From contig JAFIFV010000146.1 of assembly GCA_020831845.1 (NCBI GenBank), forward strand, positions 94,245 through 158,244: a stretch of DNA of 64,000 nucleotides. Direction: 5' to 3'. The notes below the pieces were generated by a model that saw only the letters and a list, made by a program, of their open reading frames with translations, was not told the origin of the DNA and did no database searches. The stretch comes from Ectothiorhodospiraceae bacterium (GTDB taxonomy: Bacteria > Pseudomonadota > Gammaproteobacteria > Nitrococcales > Aquisalimonadaceae). Both the position numbers and the translations under genes were made by a program. Positions 43,784 through 51,213 of the stretch are shown here, piece by piece (within the stretch, counting starts at the first letter, position 1; every line of letters begins with the position of its first letter).

Positions 43784-44305
43784 TCATTGTCTTCTTAGCT
43801 TTTCTTCCAGTCTTCTGTTCAAGTGATATTCAATGGCTTTGGCTTGTCGGTAAGCGACGAAGTGGTCGAAATCTGGAACGCCGGTGGGTCCGGTTCCAAA
43901 GATATAGACATCGAGCGTTATATCTCTGACCAAGACTGTCGCGCTGGTCGCTGCCGAACCTGCTCCGCCGCCGCGGACCAATGAGCCTGTTACGGCATCC
44001 AAACCGGCTTTCAAAGTGCGCTCTAGGGCGTTGGCACTTCCCTCAAAGGCTTCCAGCAGCCCGCCGATTCCCTGCTGACTGACTTTGCCCTGCACCAGAA
44101 GATGGGTCGCTCGCACCAGGTCATCGTCGGCACCTTCCAACTGAGGATACAAGGCGCGGAGTTGGTCAAAGTTGAGTGCCCTCCAGCGCGTAAGGAACCT
44201 CCTTGCATCAGCAGTAGTTCGAAATCCCATAACTGCACGGCCAAAACCATGGTCATGCATCTTCTTCAGTTCTTCGTGTCCGTAAGCCGGGCTCTCCGAT
44301 TCCAT
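43784..44305 (-). CDS. Unknown protein directly downstream of hcp; candidate effector
   Basis: This 173-aa protein has no signal peptide. The N-terminal half is charged and helical (HEELKKMHDHGFGRAVMGFRTTADARRFLTRWRALNFDQLRALYPQLEG). A small-residue stretch follows (LDAVTGSLVRGGGAGSAATSATVLV) and the C-terminus is basic. No toxin motif is recognised. AGGGAG precedes the ATG at 44305, similar to the hcp site. Lying between hcp and a secreted paralogue, it could be Hcp cargo, but this is inference; a chaperone or structural role is equally possible. Confidence 0.7.
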   Translation of the reverse strand: MESESPAYGHEELKKMHDHGFGRAVMGFRTTADARRFLTRWRALNFDQLRALYPQLEGADDDLVRATHLLVQGKVSQQGIGGLLEAFEGSANALERTLKAGLDAVTGSLVRGGGAGSAATSATVLVRDITLDVYIFGTGPTGVPDFDHFVAYRQAKAIEYHLNRRLEEKLRRQ

Positions 44306-44377
44306 TGGGTTCACTCCCTGTGATTTATGTGGTGAACCAAACCTTGGTGGTGAGGCTTTGGCTCATAGTCCCTTACT

Positions 44378-44866
44378 TCATCGCTTGGTATTGCTGGATG
44401 TGTCGTAACCCACGGCAATGGCGGCCTGGGCCTTGCCTTTGTCATCGTAAGGAACGTATCTGACCTCCATGTCGATGAAACTGATTCGCAAGGTCTCGAT
44501 GGGGCGGCGGGTGTCCTGGGCGACCGCGTCCACCTGATACTTGCCGAGCACGGCATTCTTCAGGACATACTCGTTGTAGACATCCGCGGAGGTCCCCTCG
44601 CCGGTCTTCGTCATGTGGATGATCACGTCTCGACCCTTCCCGCAGCATGCTTCCATGAAGAGCGCCGGAGACGCGCTGTCCATACGCCGCGTGATTTCCA
44701 GATCGGTAATCTCGGGGTTGGCGGATTCGCGATCGCCCCGAGTCGAGGTGGCGGCGGTTATTCGTCGTTCTACGGCCCAGTGAATGCTTGTGACATCCAT
44801 CCAGCCGTTGTGCGCGGTATCCGCGCATTCGCCCTGCAAGTCGCCGAACTTCATGAATATGGACAT
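44378..44866 (-). CDS. hcp: Orphan Hcp-family type VI secretion tube protein
   Basis: The 162-aa Hcp has the family opening MSIFMKFGDLQGEC..TAHNGWMDVTSIHWAVER and the central blocks ITDLEITRRMDSASPALFMEACCGKGRDVIIHMTKTG and LRISFIDMEVRYVPYD. Hexameric Hcp rings form the tube expelled by type VI secretion and carry effectors inside or fused to them. No other T6SS genes are in view, so it is an orphan relying on a machine elsewhere. Strong AGGGAAG precedes the ATG. Confidence 0.93.
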   Translation of the reverse strand: MSIFMKFGDLQGECADTAHNGWMDVTSIHWAVERRITAATSTRGDRESANPEITDLEITRRMDSASPALFMEACCGKGRDVIIHMTKTGEGTSADVYNEYVLKNAVLGKYQVDAVAQDTRRPIETLRISFIDMEVRYVPYDDKGKAQAAIAVGYDTSSNTKR

Positions 44867-44870
44867 GATT

Positions 44871-44959
44871 CACTTCCCTGTTGATAGAGCACTGCCGTAC
44901 GGGCGCACCGTAAGGAGCAGTTTCGATACCTGGCAGGGGAAGTCGGCGTTCCGAATGGA
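44871..44959 (-). repeat. Leader copy 1 upstream of hcp
   Basis: This leader is homologous to 42799-42887, with the best match in the first 40 bases next to the start codon and in the GGGAAGTCGG block. It probably carries a shared promoter or operator; GCCGTACGG includes the palindrome CGTACG. Confidence 0.7.
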
Positions 44960-45060
44960 AGAGGAAGCACGCTGTCCCTGCGTGGGTTCGGCCACTGAAC
45001 TAGTGGCTTTCGCTGCATATCCCGTACAGCTCCATGCCGGCCAGTGGACCGGTGCAACAA

Positions 45061-45131
45061 ATCTAACAGACCTGCTCGCCGATACAAGTCACTTGATGCT
45101 TCATGGCACTCCGTCAGGTGTGTTTGTTCAC
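45061..45131 (-). other. Candidate attC site between higA and hcp
   Basis: ATCTAAC (perfect RYYYAAC) at 45061 faces GTTCACT at 45127. Inside, AACAGACCTG and CAGGTGTGTT pair with one mismatch. It lies 24 bp after the higA stop. The interior is long and less regular than the two best sites. Confidence 0.45.
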
Positions 45132-45154
45132 TTCTGTCGCATGCTACTGCTTTC

Positions 45155-45472
45155 TTAACCCGTCGGTTGTATCCCGTTGCCGGGCTCTCCCAGCTGTAGC
45201 TTCTCTACGCCGTCCAGATTGACGGTTTTACGTGCATGCGAGAGGTCGTACATGTCTTGCATGGCGAGCCAGCTTTCGGGGGAACGACCCAACGCCTTAG
45301 ACAGTCGCAGCGCCATCTCGGGGCTGACCGCGCTATTCCCCTGGAGAATGCGCGCTACAGTGGAGGACGAAACCCGGAGCTTCGCGGCGAGGTGCCGTCC
45401 GCTAAGACTAAACGGCTCAAGGTAGACCTCACGGATGAATTCGCCCGGGTGAGGGGGGTTGTGCATAACCAT
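45155..45472 (-). CDS. higA: HigA-type antitoxin
   Basis: The 105-aa XRE-fold antitoxin has the HigA opening HNPPHPGEFIREVYLEPF and helix-turn-helix LAAKLRVSSSTVARILQGNSAVSPEMALRLSKALGRSPESWLAMQ. It neutralises HigB and represses the operon. Its ATG overlaps the higB stop (TGATG), so translation is coupled. Toxin-first order is typical of higBA, and such pairs often stabilise cassette arrays. Confidence 0.93.
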   Translation of the reverse strand: MVMHNPPHPGEFIREVYLEPFSLSGRHLAAKLRVSSSTVARILQGNSAVSPEMALRLSKALGRSPESWLAMQDMYDLSHARKTVNLDGVEKLQLGEPGNGIQPTG

Positions 45473-45750
45473 CAGTGATAATCCTCGTAATCCAGAACGT
45501 AGGCGTTGCCGTCGAAGAACTCGAAGGTCAAGCGCCAGTTGCCGTTGATCCAAACCGACCATCTGTCGCGTTCCTTCCCTTTCAGCGGGTGCAGTCGGAA
45601 TCCGGGGATGTCCATATCCTCGATTGTGACCGCCGTATCGAGAGCAGCTAACTGCATCCTGAGGCGTTTCGCATGTTGTGGCTGGATGCCGGCCGCGCTC
45701 CCGGACTCGTAGAAGCGTCGTAGCCCCTTGTGGCGGAAGGATTTGATCAT
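45472..45750 (-). CDS. higB: HigB-type RelE-superfamily toxin
   Basis: This is a 92-aa HigB ribosome-dependent mRNA interferase. The pattern MIKSFRHKGLRRFYESGSAAGIQPQHAKRLRMQLAALD, followed by PGFRLHPLKGKERDRWSVWINGNWRLTFEF, matches the family including the basic catalytic region. It lies directly after two inverted repeats that look like operators. No ribosome site is obvious, as is common for toxins. Confidence 0.94.
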   Translation of the reverse strand: MIKSFRHKGLRRFYESGSAAGIQPQHAKRLRMQLAALDTAVTIEDMDIPGFRLHPLKGKERDRWSVWINGNWRLTFEFFDGNAYVLDYEDYH

Positions 45751-45752
45751 GC

Positions 45753-45783
45753 TGCTAGCGTAGCATGTTGCGCATCGCGCAAC
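45753..45783. promoter_or_regulatory. Two adjacent inverted repeats, HigBA operator candidates
   Basis: TGCTA-GCG-TAGCA (45753-45765) and GTTGCGC-ATC-GCGCAAC (45767-45783) are both perfect. They lie immediately upstream of the higB start, where HigA would bind for autoregulation. Confidence 0.75.
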
Positions 45784-45869
45784 AATTGTCGGTCATCGCA
45801 TCGAAGGATCTTGTTCGCTGGCATAACTGGTAACGATGCCCGGTTCTCCGCAACTTTCTCGACGCTATC

Positions 45870-46499
45870 TCAGGGGCTGCGGAGGTCCTCTTGCGCCGTT
45901 GTCCGCGTTCCCGCCCCATGCCACGGTTCCATCGGAGCGTCCGGAAGCGTTTCCACCTTCTCTTCGACCCGAAACACGCTGAACCCGCGCGCCTCGTAGT
46001 TTCGCCGGGCCTGCGGGTGGTCAAGGCTGCAGGTGTGCACCCACACCCTTGCCGCCCCCATCTCCCACGCGCGGGAGATTGTTGCAGAGAGCAGGGCGCC
46101 GCCCATTCCCTTGCCGATGAAGTTCGGCATGAAGCCGAAATAGGCGATCTCCACGTTGTCGCCGGGCTGGCGCTCCAGCTCGAAATAGCCGGCGGGCGTT
46201 CCGGACACATAGGCCACCCAGGTTTCCAGTTCGGGCCGGTCCAGGTATTCGAGCCACCGTGCGTAGTCCCATGGCAGGCGGCTGTACCACCACCAGTCCG
46301 CTCCGACGGATGCGTAGAGAAAGCGATTCAGCTCGGGGCATGGGATCTCGGCGCGGACCAGATCGTACTTTGTGCGCGGCGGTCCGGCCGGACGGAACTG
46401 CGCCGGATCGGTATTTCGAGATGGATGGTTGTTACCAACCGCTCCATGCGGCGCCTCCTTTTTGTTTTCCGGTGCCCAGCTTCGCATCCATTGCATCAT
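45870..46499 (-). CDS. GNAT-family N-acetyltransferase
   Basis: The 209-aa protein has a GNAT domain with the acetyl-CoA loop FGFMPNFIGKGMGGALLSATISRAWEMGAARVWVHTC. The upstream strand is VEIAYFGF, and the last part is typical (NYEARGFSVFR). The N-terminal 45 residues are polar and may be disordered. The substrate is unknown. GNAT genes are common cassette cargo. The preceding junction with GST holds an attC-like site. Confidence 0.88.
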   Translation of the reverse strand: MMQWMRSWAPENKKEAPHGAVGNNHPSRNTDPAQFRPAGPPRTKYDLVRAEIPCPELNRFLYASVGADWWWYSRLPWDYARWLEYLDRPELETWVAYVSGTPAGYFELERQPGDNVEIAYFGFMPNFIGKGMGGALLSATISRAWEMGAARVWVHTCSLDHPQARRNYEARGFSVFRVEEKVETLPDAPMEPWHGAGTRTTAQEDLRSP

Positions 46500-46508
46500 G
46501 TCATCGCG

Positions 46509-46563
46509 GTGAACGCAGGCCGGTACGCGGTAGCAAATGCGCTTTCCGGTGCCAGCGTTAGAA
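46509..46563 (-). other. Degenerate attC site between GNAT and GST genes
   Basis: On the minus strand TTCTAACGCTGG faces CCTGCGTTCACC, with CACCGG and CCGG pairing inside and a two-base bulge. The GST stop codon (TAA) lies inside the first core. The pattern matches the two best attC sites less exactly. Confidence 0.55.
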
Positions 46564-47208
46564 TTGCAACCTCCCTCGCAATTCTCTGAAGGGCACCATT
46601 ATGTGTTTTCGGTACGCCGGGCGATCCGCGAGTCGCGCGTACCACGACATGACGTTCGGTGGGCGAACGGTCTCCAGACCCATCTCGAAGTAGCGATACA
46701 GGGCAGTACCCGCCGGGATATCTGCCAAGGTGAACTCCTCGCCTGCCAGGTATGGCCGCCCGTCCAGCCAGTCATCAAGCAGATGGGAGTGATGCTCGCA
46801 GGCCTGTTGCGCCGCTTGAATCTGATTCCTGTCCCGTTGTTCCTCCGGCGTGCGGTAGTAGCTCCAGAACAGTTTCATGAAATCCGGTTGAAGCGTCGTC
46901 TGGGCCCAATCCATCCACCCGTCGATATGCGCCCGGTCTCCGGGCGTCGATGGCCAGAACCGTTCTCCGCCGTATGAAGCTGCCAGGTAACGGAGGATGC
47001 CGTGGGATTCCCACACTGCCTGATTACCGTCCTTGACGACAGGCACACGGCCGTGCGGGTTCATTGCAAGAAACTCGGGCGAGCCAAGGCCACCGAACGC
47101 GCCACCCGCATCGTGATGTGACCAGGGAACCCCAAGCTCATCGAGGAACCACAACACCTTCTGCACGTTAAAGGCGTTTCGTCTGCCCCAGACCGCTAAA
47201 GATGCCAT
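46558..47208 (-). CDS. Glutathione S-transferase family protein
   Basis: The 216-aa GST has a thioredoxin-fold N-terminus (MASLAVWGRRNAFNVQKVLWFLDELGVPW) with the NPHGRVPVVKDGNQAVWESHGILRYL cis-Pro and Ser-containing glutathione site. The C-terminal helical domain includes AGEEFTLADIPAGTALYRY. It probably detoxifies electrophiles. Its stop codon is inside the attC-like core downstream, as in many cassettes. Confidence 0.93.
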   Translation of the reverse strand: MASLAVWGRRNAFNVQKVLWFLDELGVPWSHHDAGGAFGGLGSPEFLAMNPHGRVPVVKDGNQAVWESHGILRYLAASYGGERFWPSTPGDRAHIDGWMDWAQTTLQPDFMKLFWSYYRTPEEQRDRNQIQAAQQACEHHSHLLDDWLDGRPYLAGEEFTLADIPAGTALYRYFEMGLETVRPPNVMSWYARLADRPAYRKHIMVPFRELRGRLQF

Positions 47209-47246
47209 TGGTCCCGCTCCATCAAATCCGTTTGTCCCAACCCGAT

Positions 47247-47292
47247 GCTAACCGACACAAACATCAGTCTCCGGGTAGGCGTCTCGTTATTT
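47247..47292 (-). other. Weak attC-like site between GST and GrpB genes
   Basis: GCTAACCGAC and GTCTCGTTAT face each other over about 45 bp, and the GrpB stop codon lies in the second core. The inner stem is poor. Confidence 0.3.
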
Positions 47293-47829
47293 CGCGCCGT
47301 TGCTGATGGCTTCTCGCACAAACTGTGATTTCGCTGCAGTGTACGCCTCGCGGTCATCGCCGAAGTCCTTTGCCAGTCGCGCCTTGAGTTGTTCATAGCG
47401 CACTGCAAGCCCAGGATCTGACCGCAGCATATCCCGGAACGCCAACCGCTCCGACCATTCGGGGCCTGGATATTCCACGATATGAAGGTGATGGGTTCGG
47501 CGGCCGTCCGCCCACCGCATGAGCCAGCGGCGGTTCTTCAGAGTGGCGTTGAATTCCGCGGAGGTGGTGTACATGGAGTGGCACAGGGGATTCATGAGCA
47601 AATCCGCTCGCGATAGGGACGCGACGCCGGCCAGAATATCAATGATGGGCTTGGCCGAAAGGCCGGGCACGGCTGTGCTGCCGATGTGCTCAATGGCCAT
47701 GAAATCGTTCGGGAAGAGCGTGAACAGACGGTCTCGCTCCTCCTCGAACATCAAAGGCCATCGAGGATCGTACGCACCCAGGGCCACCTTTTCGTGGATG
47801 GCCCGGTGCAGGGATTCCTGTTCATTCAT
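47287..47829 (-). CDS. GrpB family nucleotidyltransferase-like protein
   Basis: The 180-aa GrpB/UPF0157 protein has the core FMAIEHIGSTAVPGLSAKPIIDILAGV and RTHHLHIVEYPGPEWSERLAFRDMLRSDPGLAVRYEQLKARLA. The GST-AVPGL-D pattern resembles a minimal nucleotidyltransferase fold. Function is unknown. The ATG at 47829 is chosen; a TTG upstream is weak. Such genes are frequent in integron cassettes. Confidence 0.92.
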   Translation of the reverse strand: MNEQESLHRAIHEKVALGAYDPRWPLMFEEERDRLFTLFPNDFMAIEHIGSTAVPGLSAKPIIDILAGVASLSRADLLMNPLCHSMYTTSAEFNATLKNRRWLMRWADGRRTHHLHIVEYPGPEWSERLAFRDMLRSDPGLAVRYEQLKARLAKDFGDDREAYTAAKSQFVREAISNGAK

Positions 47830-47947
47830 CCTTGGTCCCTGCTCCAAGAGTCGTAACGTTTGTGGTCGTCGGACGCAAGACGCGACATGTCTCTTCCCCC
47901 GGCAAGGTCATGCCGGACGCTGTTTGGCCGAAGCCCCGACAAGTATG

Positions 47948-48445
47948 TCACCCGCCCTGGTTGCCAGAGAGGTTAATCGAAAAGGTGGGAAGGAGCCGCC
48001 CGGGAACGCTTCCCGATTCCGTGCTGCCGGTAGGAACGCCCCCAGCGGCCAGGTAGAAGCGCTCCGCATGAGGGTCGCCCTGAACAACCAGGTTCGTTCC
48101 GCCCATTTCCGAAGTGACGGACTTGGCGTGTTCGACCAGCAGACGACCGAAGCCCTTGCCGATGAAAGCGGGTTCCACGAACAATGCCTCAAGCTCGAAC
48201 TCGGTCCTGCTCTGATGAGCCAGGGCATAGAAGCCAACCACCTGCCCCGCACTCTCCAAGGCGAAGAACCGCATGCGCTCGAACAGCAACTGCTTCTTGC
48301 CGTAGGACAACTCCGCCCGACATGCCTGAAGGAACTCCGGCGAATAGCCCCAATGTGCCTTGGACCGCAAGGCAAGCTCGCTGAGCGAGGGTGCCTCATT
48401 GGCGCGGGCTGGGCGGATGCGACTCTTCTCAGGTGACGTCTTCAT
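47948..48445 (-). CDS. GNAT-family N-acetyltransferase
   Basis: The 165-aa GNAT protein has the acetyl-CoA binding motif LEALFVEPAFIGKGFGRLLVEHAKSV and the final strand DPHAERFYLAAGGVPTG. The N-terminus (RIRPARANEAPSLSELALRSKAHWGYSPEFLQACRAEL) matches uncharacterised GNATs. The gene lies between an excellent attC upstream and an unresolved junction downstream. Confidence 0.9.
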   Translation of the reverse strand: MKTSPEKSRIRPARANEAPSLSELALRSKAHWGYSPEFLQACRAELSYGKKQLLFERMRFFALESAGQVVGFYALAHQSRTEFELEALFVEPAFIGKGFGRLLVEHAKSVTSEMGGTNLVVQGDPHAERFYLAAGGVPTGSTESGSVPGRLLPTFSINLSGNQGG

Positions 48446-48481
48446 GTTGTGTAACGTACAACTTAACCCGCCGGCCCGTAC

Positions 48482-48529
48482 GCCCAACGCCGCAATCACG
48501 CGCTTGTCGCGTGCATTGCCTTGTTAGCC
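48482..48529 (-). other. attC recombination site
   Basis: GCCCAAC (perfect RYYYAAC; minus strand GTTGGGC) at 48482 faces GTTAGCC at 48523. Between them GCAATCACGCG pairs fully with CGCGTGCATTGC except for one extra C at 48514, around a CTTGT loop. The bulge position and loop are the same as in the 49750 site. The stop codon of the DUF4062 gene lies inside it. Confidence 0.85.
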
Positions 48530-49731
48530 ACTTTTCTGGCTTTTCTCCATTGCTTAATTGACTGCATTGCCTTTTTGTCATTTAGCTCTTTGTAGGTATC
48601 AAACGCCTCATCAGACAACATCTTTGCGTTTACCATGTCACCTAGTTCAGCATGACATTTTGCAGCTTTCCATTTCAAACTGGCCTTTCTAGCATCATCG
48701 TAATTAGGGTCGATAGATAGCGCGGTTAAATAGTGTTCAAGTGCCACATCAGGCTTCTTCTGTTTTGCTGTGAGGTCACCAAGCCAAATGTGAACAGATG
48801 CCTCTCCTTTTGTGTCTCCCGCTTTCTGTTTAAGGCTTAAAGCATTATTTAATGCAGAAAGCGATTCACTGGTACGCCCTAGAGATCGATAAATGCCGCC
48901 AATTCTAGCTATTGCTGTTGATGCCCAAGGAAGATTGCCAGAGTCATTCGCAAGATCATGCATTTGTTGATATAGGGATAATGCATCATCATACCTTTTG
49001 GCCTGGGTGAGGAAAATGCCATAGCGATCAAAAGAGTGCATGTCGCGCTTTATAATTACGTCATTAGCCAGCTCTTTTTCTGTCTCAGTATCCCCAATAC
49101 GACTTTTTATTTCTTCTATGGATGAAATATCTTCTTGAACTTCGCTTTGAACTTCCATTTCATCACAGGGATTCTCATTATCAGCACTAACTTCCCCGCT
49201 GTGCTCTCTAGTCCACTTGGCGACATGACGTCTAAGTCTTTCACCAAATGCTTCGGGAGTATCAAAGGTTTCAAACAAAAGTTTTCGCTCTTTTTCAAGC
49301 GACTTCTTAAACTCTAGGACAGTTGATAACTGAGGCCCTGGATCACTCATTCTTCTTGAGTCTACAGCCTTGAAAAATACGACTACATCTCTCATTGGAA
49401 ATGAGTTGCTGTTTAGGCAGTCCAGTGCCACCATGTATTCTTCTTGAGTTCCCGAAGTGTAGCCTTCATCGGCACCGGTAGGGCTTCCCCATCGATCCCA
49501 CAATATCAATACAAACAAATCACATGTTTTCAGATCTTCATTAATTCTAGATTGTGGCCTACCCATTCCGCCTAAAGTTATTTCCCAGCCTATAGACTGA
49601 AAATGGCAGCCTCTTTCAATCGCATCCGTTTCATTATGTGATGAAAGAATGTCTCTAAATATTTTCCGCTCCGACTCCAGCCCCCCTGGGGTAGCTATAA
49701 AAACCCTGTAATTAGTTAATTGTGAAGCCAC
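48496..49731 (-). CDS. DUF4062 domain protein with tetratricopeptide repeats; possible defence cassette
   Basis: The 411-aa protein has an N-terminal DUF4062 domain (residues about 7-120), with VFIATPGGLESERKIFRDIL, CDLFVLILWDRWGSPTGADEGYTSGTQEEY and VVVFFKAV; this fold is TIR-like. A coiled region follows, then helical TPR-like repeats (YGIFLTQAKRYDDALSLYQQ, IGGIYRSLGRTSESLSALNNALSL, LGDLTAKQKKPDVALEHYLTALSI). The gene is visibly AT-richer than the genome around it. It starts at GTG with a strong AAAGGAG, and its last codons are in attC. Defence or signalling is inferred from domains. Confidence 0.82.
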   Translation of the reverse strand: MASQLTNYRVFIATPGGLESERKIFRDILSSHNETDAIERGCHFQSIGWEITLGGMGRPQSRINEDLKTCDLFVLILWDRWGSPTGADEGYTSGTQEEYMVALDCLNSNSFPMRDVVVFFKAVDSRRMSDPGPQLSTVLEFKKSLEKERKLLFETFDTPEAFGERLRRHVAKWTREHSGEVSADNENPCDEMEVQSEVQEDISSIEEIKSRIGDTETEKELANDVIIKRDMHSFDRYGIFLTQAKRYDDALSLYQQMHDLANDSGNLPWASTAIARIGGIYRSLGRTSESLSALNNALSLKQKAGDTKGEASVHIWLGDLTAKQKKPDVALEHYLTALSIDPNYDDARKASLKWKAAKCHAELGDMVNAKMLSDEAFDTYKELNDKKAMQSIKQWRKARKVANKAMHATSA

Positions 49732-49749
49732 TCTTTATCTCCTTTGACT

Positions 49750-49797
49750 GGCTAACGCTGAGTTCACCGGCTTGTCCGGTGCAACCATTTGTTAACC
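49750..49797 (-). other. attC recombination site
   Basis: GGCTAAC at 49750 faces GTTAACC at 49791. Inside, GTTCACCGG pairs perfectly with CCGGTGCAAC except for one extra C at 49782, around a CTTGT loop. Short unpaired spacers of about 5 nt separate core and stem, as in classic attC folding. The AlbA gene's stop codon lies in the second core. Confidence 0.88.
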
Positions 49798-50817
49798 CTT
49801 ATTGCGTGATTGATACTCTTTGCTTGCGTTAGCTAGATATTCTTTTTTATCGTCGTGCTTCGCCAGATCGTCACGTATAGCTGTTAACGCATACTTAGAG
49901 TACTTGAATATAGTTGAAGCACCAGCGTCAACTTCGATTGCATATCTTTTACTGCTTTTTAGGCCCAATTTCCAGACAAGAACCTGGGCATCATAGGATC
50001 GAATTTGAAGTTCATCCGCTAAATGCTTAACCAAAAAAGGATAGTCTTTATTTGGGTCAAGGTTAGGAAACACCACAGTATCGACTGGCGCAAGATTCCC
50101 TACCAACTTAAGCGTAGGAGCCCCTTCTTTTTCTTTAAAATGGCCCTCTTGGACAAAAGAGACCTCATTTTTCAAGCCGGCCAATAGTTCTTCATCTATA
50201 ACAAAATTGTTCGCTATATTGGAGGATTCCATCTTGCCGCTATAAAGATCAAGCAACGCTACGTTTTTTGGTCCGATTCGCGATATTTTTTCTATGTGCT
50301 CCATCCATAGCTTTCTTTCTTTTTCACGAATCTCAATCTGCATTCGCTTTAGTTCAGGAAACTCGATTCGTTTACTTGTCCCACGATACCGATAGTAAAT
50401 GTCACCATCTTTGAGAACATCACCCGAATTTTTCTTGCATATTACTGGTTTATCATCGGCCTCTTTTATTGCGATAAATCCATAGTGCTTTCTTTTAAAC
50501 GTGACAACGCCTATATCCCAGTGAATTTCTGGGCTGAAATATTCCGAAAGGTATGTGGATAGCTGCTCTATTTTGATCTGATCAAATTTTTCTTTATCGA
50601 TTCCCTTCAACGTTCTTGGGTTATCAGTAACGCCGAAAACAAGTATCCCGCCTTGCGTATTCGCAAAGGCACAAATAGTCTTGAGATACTTCGCTAGGCT
50701 TTTGAAGCCAAAATTTTCTTTAAATTCGAGCGACGTCGATTCTCGAGATTTGACTTTTCCATCATCACTCGAATTAGCGAGAATTTCTTTAACTCGATCT
50801 TCGTAAACGCGACTCAT
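49792..50817 (-). CDS. Schlafen/AlbA_2-domain protein; possible defence cassette
   Basis: The 341-aa protein has an AlbA_2 (Schlafen-like) domain at about residues 25-150: ESTSLEFKENF, IKTICAFANTQGGILVFGVTD and FIAIKEADDKPVICKK...IYYRYRGTSKRI. The C-terminal half has a winged-helix-like region (YPFLVKHLADELQIRSYDAQVLVWKLGLK). Schlafen-type proteins act as RNases or nucleic-acid binders, and bacterial forms are often in defence islands. The gene is AT-rich compared with the surrounding genome. AAGGAAC precedes the ATG; it is the first gene of the array. Confidence 0.85.
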   Translation of the reverse strand: MSRVYEDRVKEILANSSDDGKVKSRESTSLEFKENFGFKSLAKYLKTICAFANTQGGILVFGVTDNPRTLKGIDKEKFDQIKIEQLSTYLSEYFSPEIHWDIGVVTFKRKHYGFIAIKEADDKPVICKKNSGDVLKDGDIYYRYRGTSKRIEFPELKRMQIEIREKERKLWMEHIEKISRIGPKNVALLDLYSGKMESSNIANNFVIDEELLAGLKNEVSFVQEGHFKEKEGAPTLKLVGNLAPVDTVVFPNLDPNKDYPFLVKHLADELQIRSYDAQVLVWKLGLKSSKRYAIEVDAGASTIFKYSKYALTAIRDDLAKHDDKKEYLANASKEYQSRNKG

Positions 50818-51213
50818 TCTGTTCCTTGTGCGGGGTTAACGCTGATTGAATGGAACGCAGCGATATTGAATCATTCTGAACGCTTCATAACACCGCATGC
50901 GGTTCACCCCGTAGCGCTGAATGTTGTTGTATGACATGAGGTTACCGCATGCGTAGGGCTGGTGCCATGTAATCGTGTGACTTCCTCTTTTCGCTCCTCA
51001 ATCATGAGTCCTTCGTGGAGTGGTCAACGCTGGCCGGTACTGGAGCAACCGCTGCAATTGTCTTGCGTACGGCGGCTAAAGGGTGGGGGCGGCGGGGAGT
51101 TTGTGCGACCGGCAGGGCTTGGTGCCCCGGCTGCATGGCTGGGGAGCGGATTCTGAATGTGTTGATGGCGGTTCACCAGGCGACCGCCAAAGCGGGCGTG
51201 TTTCCGGCGACTG
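50818..51213. other. Intergenic region, 396 bp, at the head of the cassette array
   Basis: No supported gene was found. It contains GGTTAACGCTG just upstream of the AlbA gene, the palindrome ACCGCATGCGGT (50892-50903) and a second ACCGCATGCG at about 50944. The first could be a truncated core site. No integrase gene follows on the right. Confidence 0.45.

Noticed and set aside
45784..45869. attC site between GNAT and higB
   Set aside because: GGTAACG and GATAGCG-like boxes exist, but stem pairing is weak.
47830..47947. attC site between GrpB and GNAT genes
   Set aside because: Possible cores (GTAACG and GTTTGGC) are present but no convincing inner stem could be drawn by eye.
50818..51213. 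Integron integrase or attI site at the head of the array
   Set aside because: No integrase-like frame in either strand; the next gene is an outer-membrane barrel. The array is therefore called integrase-less within this window.
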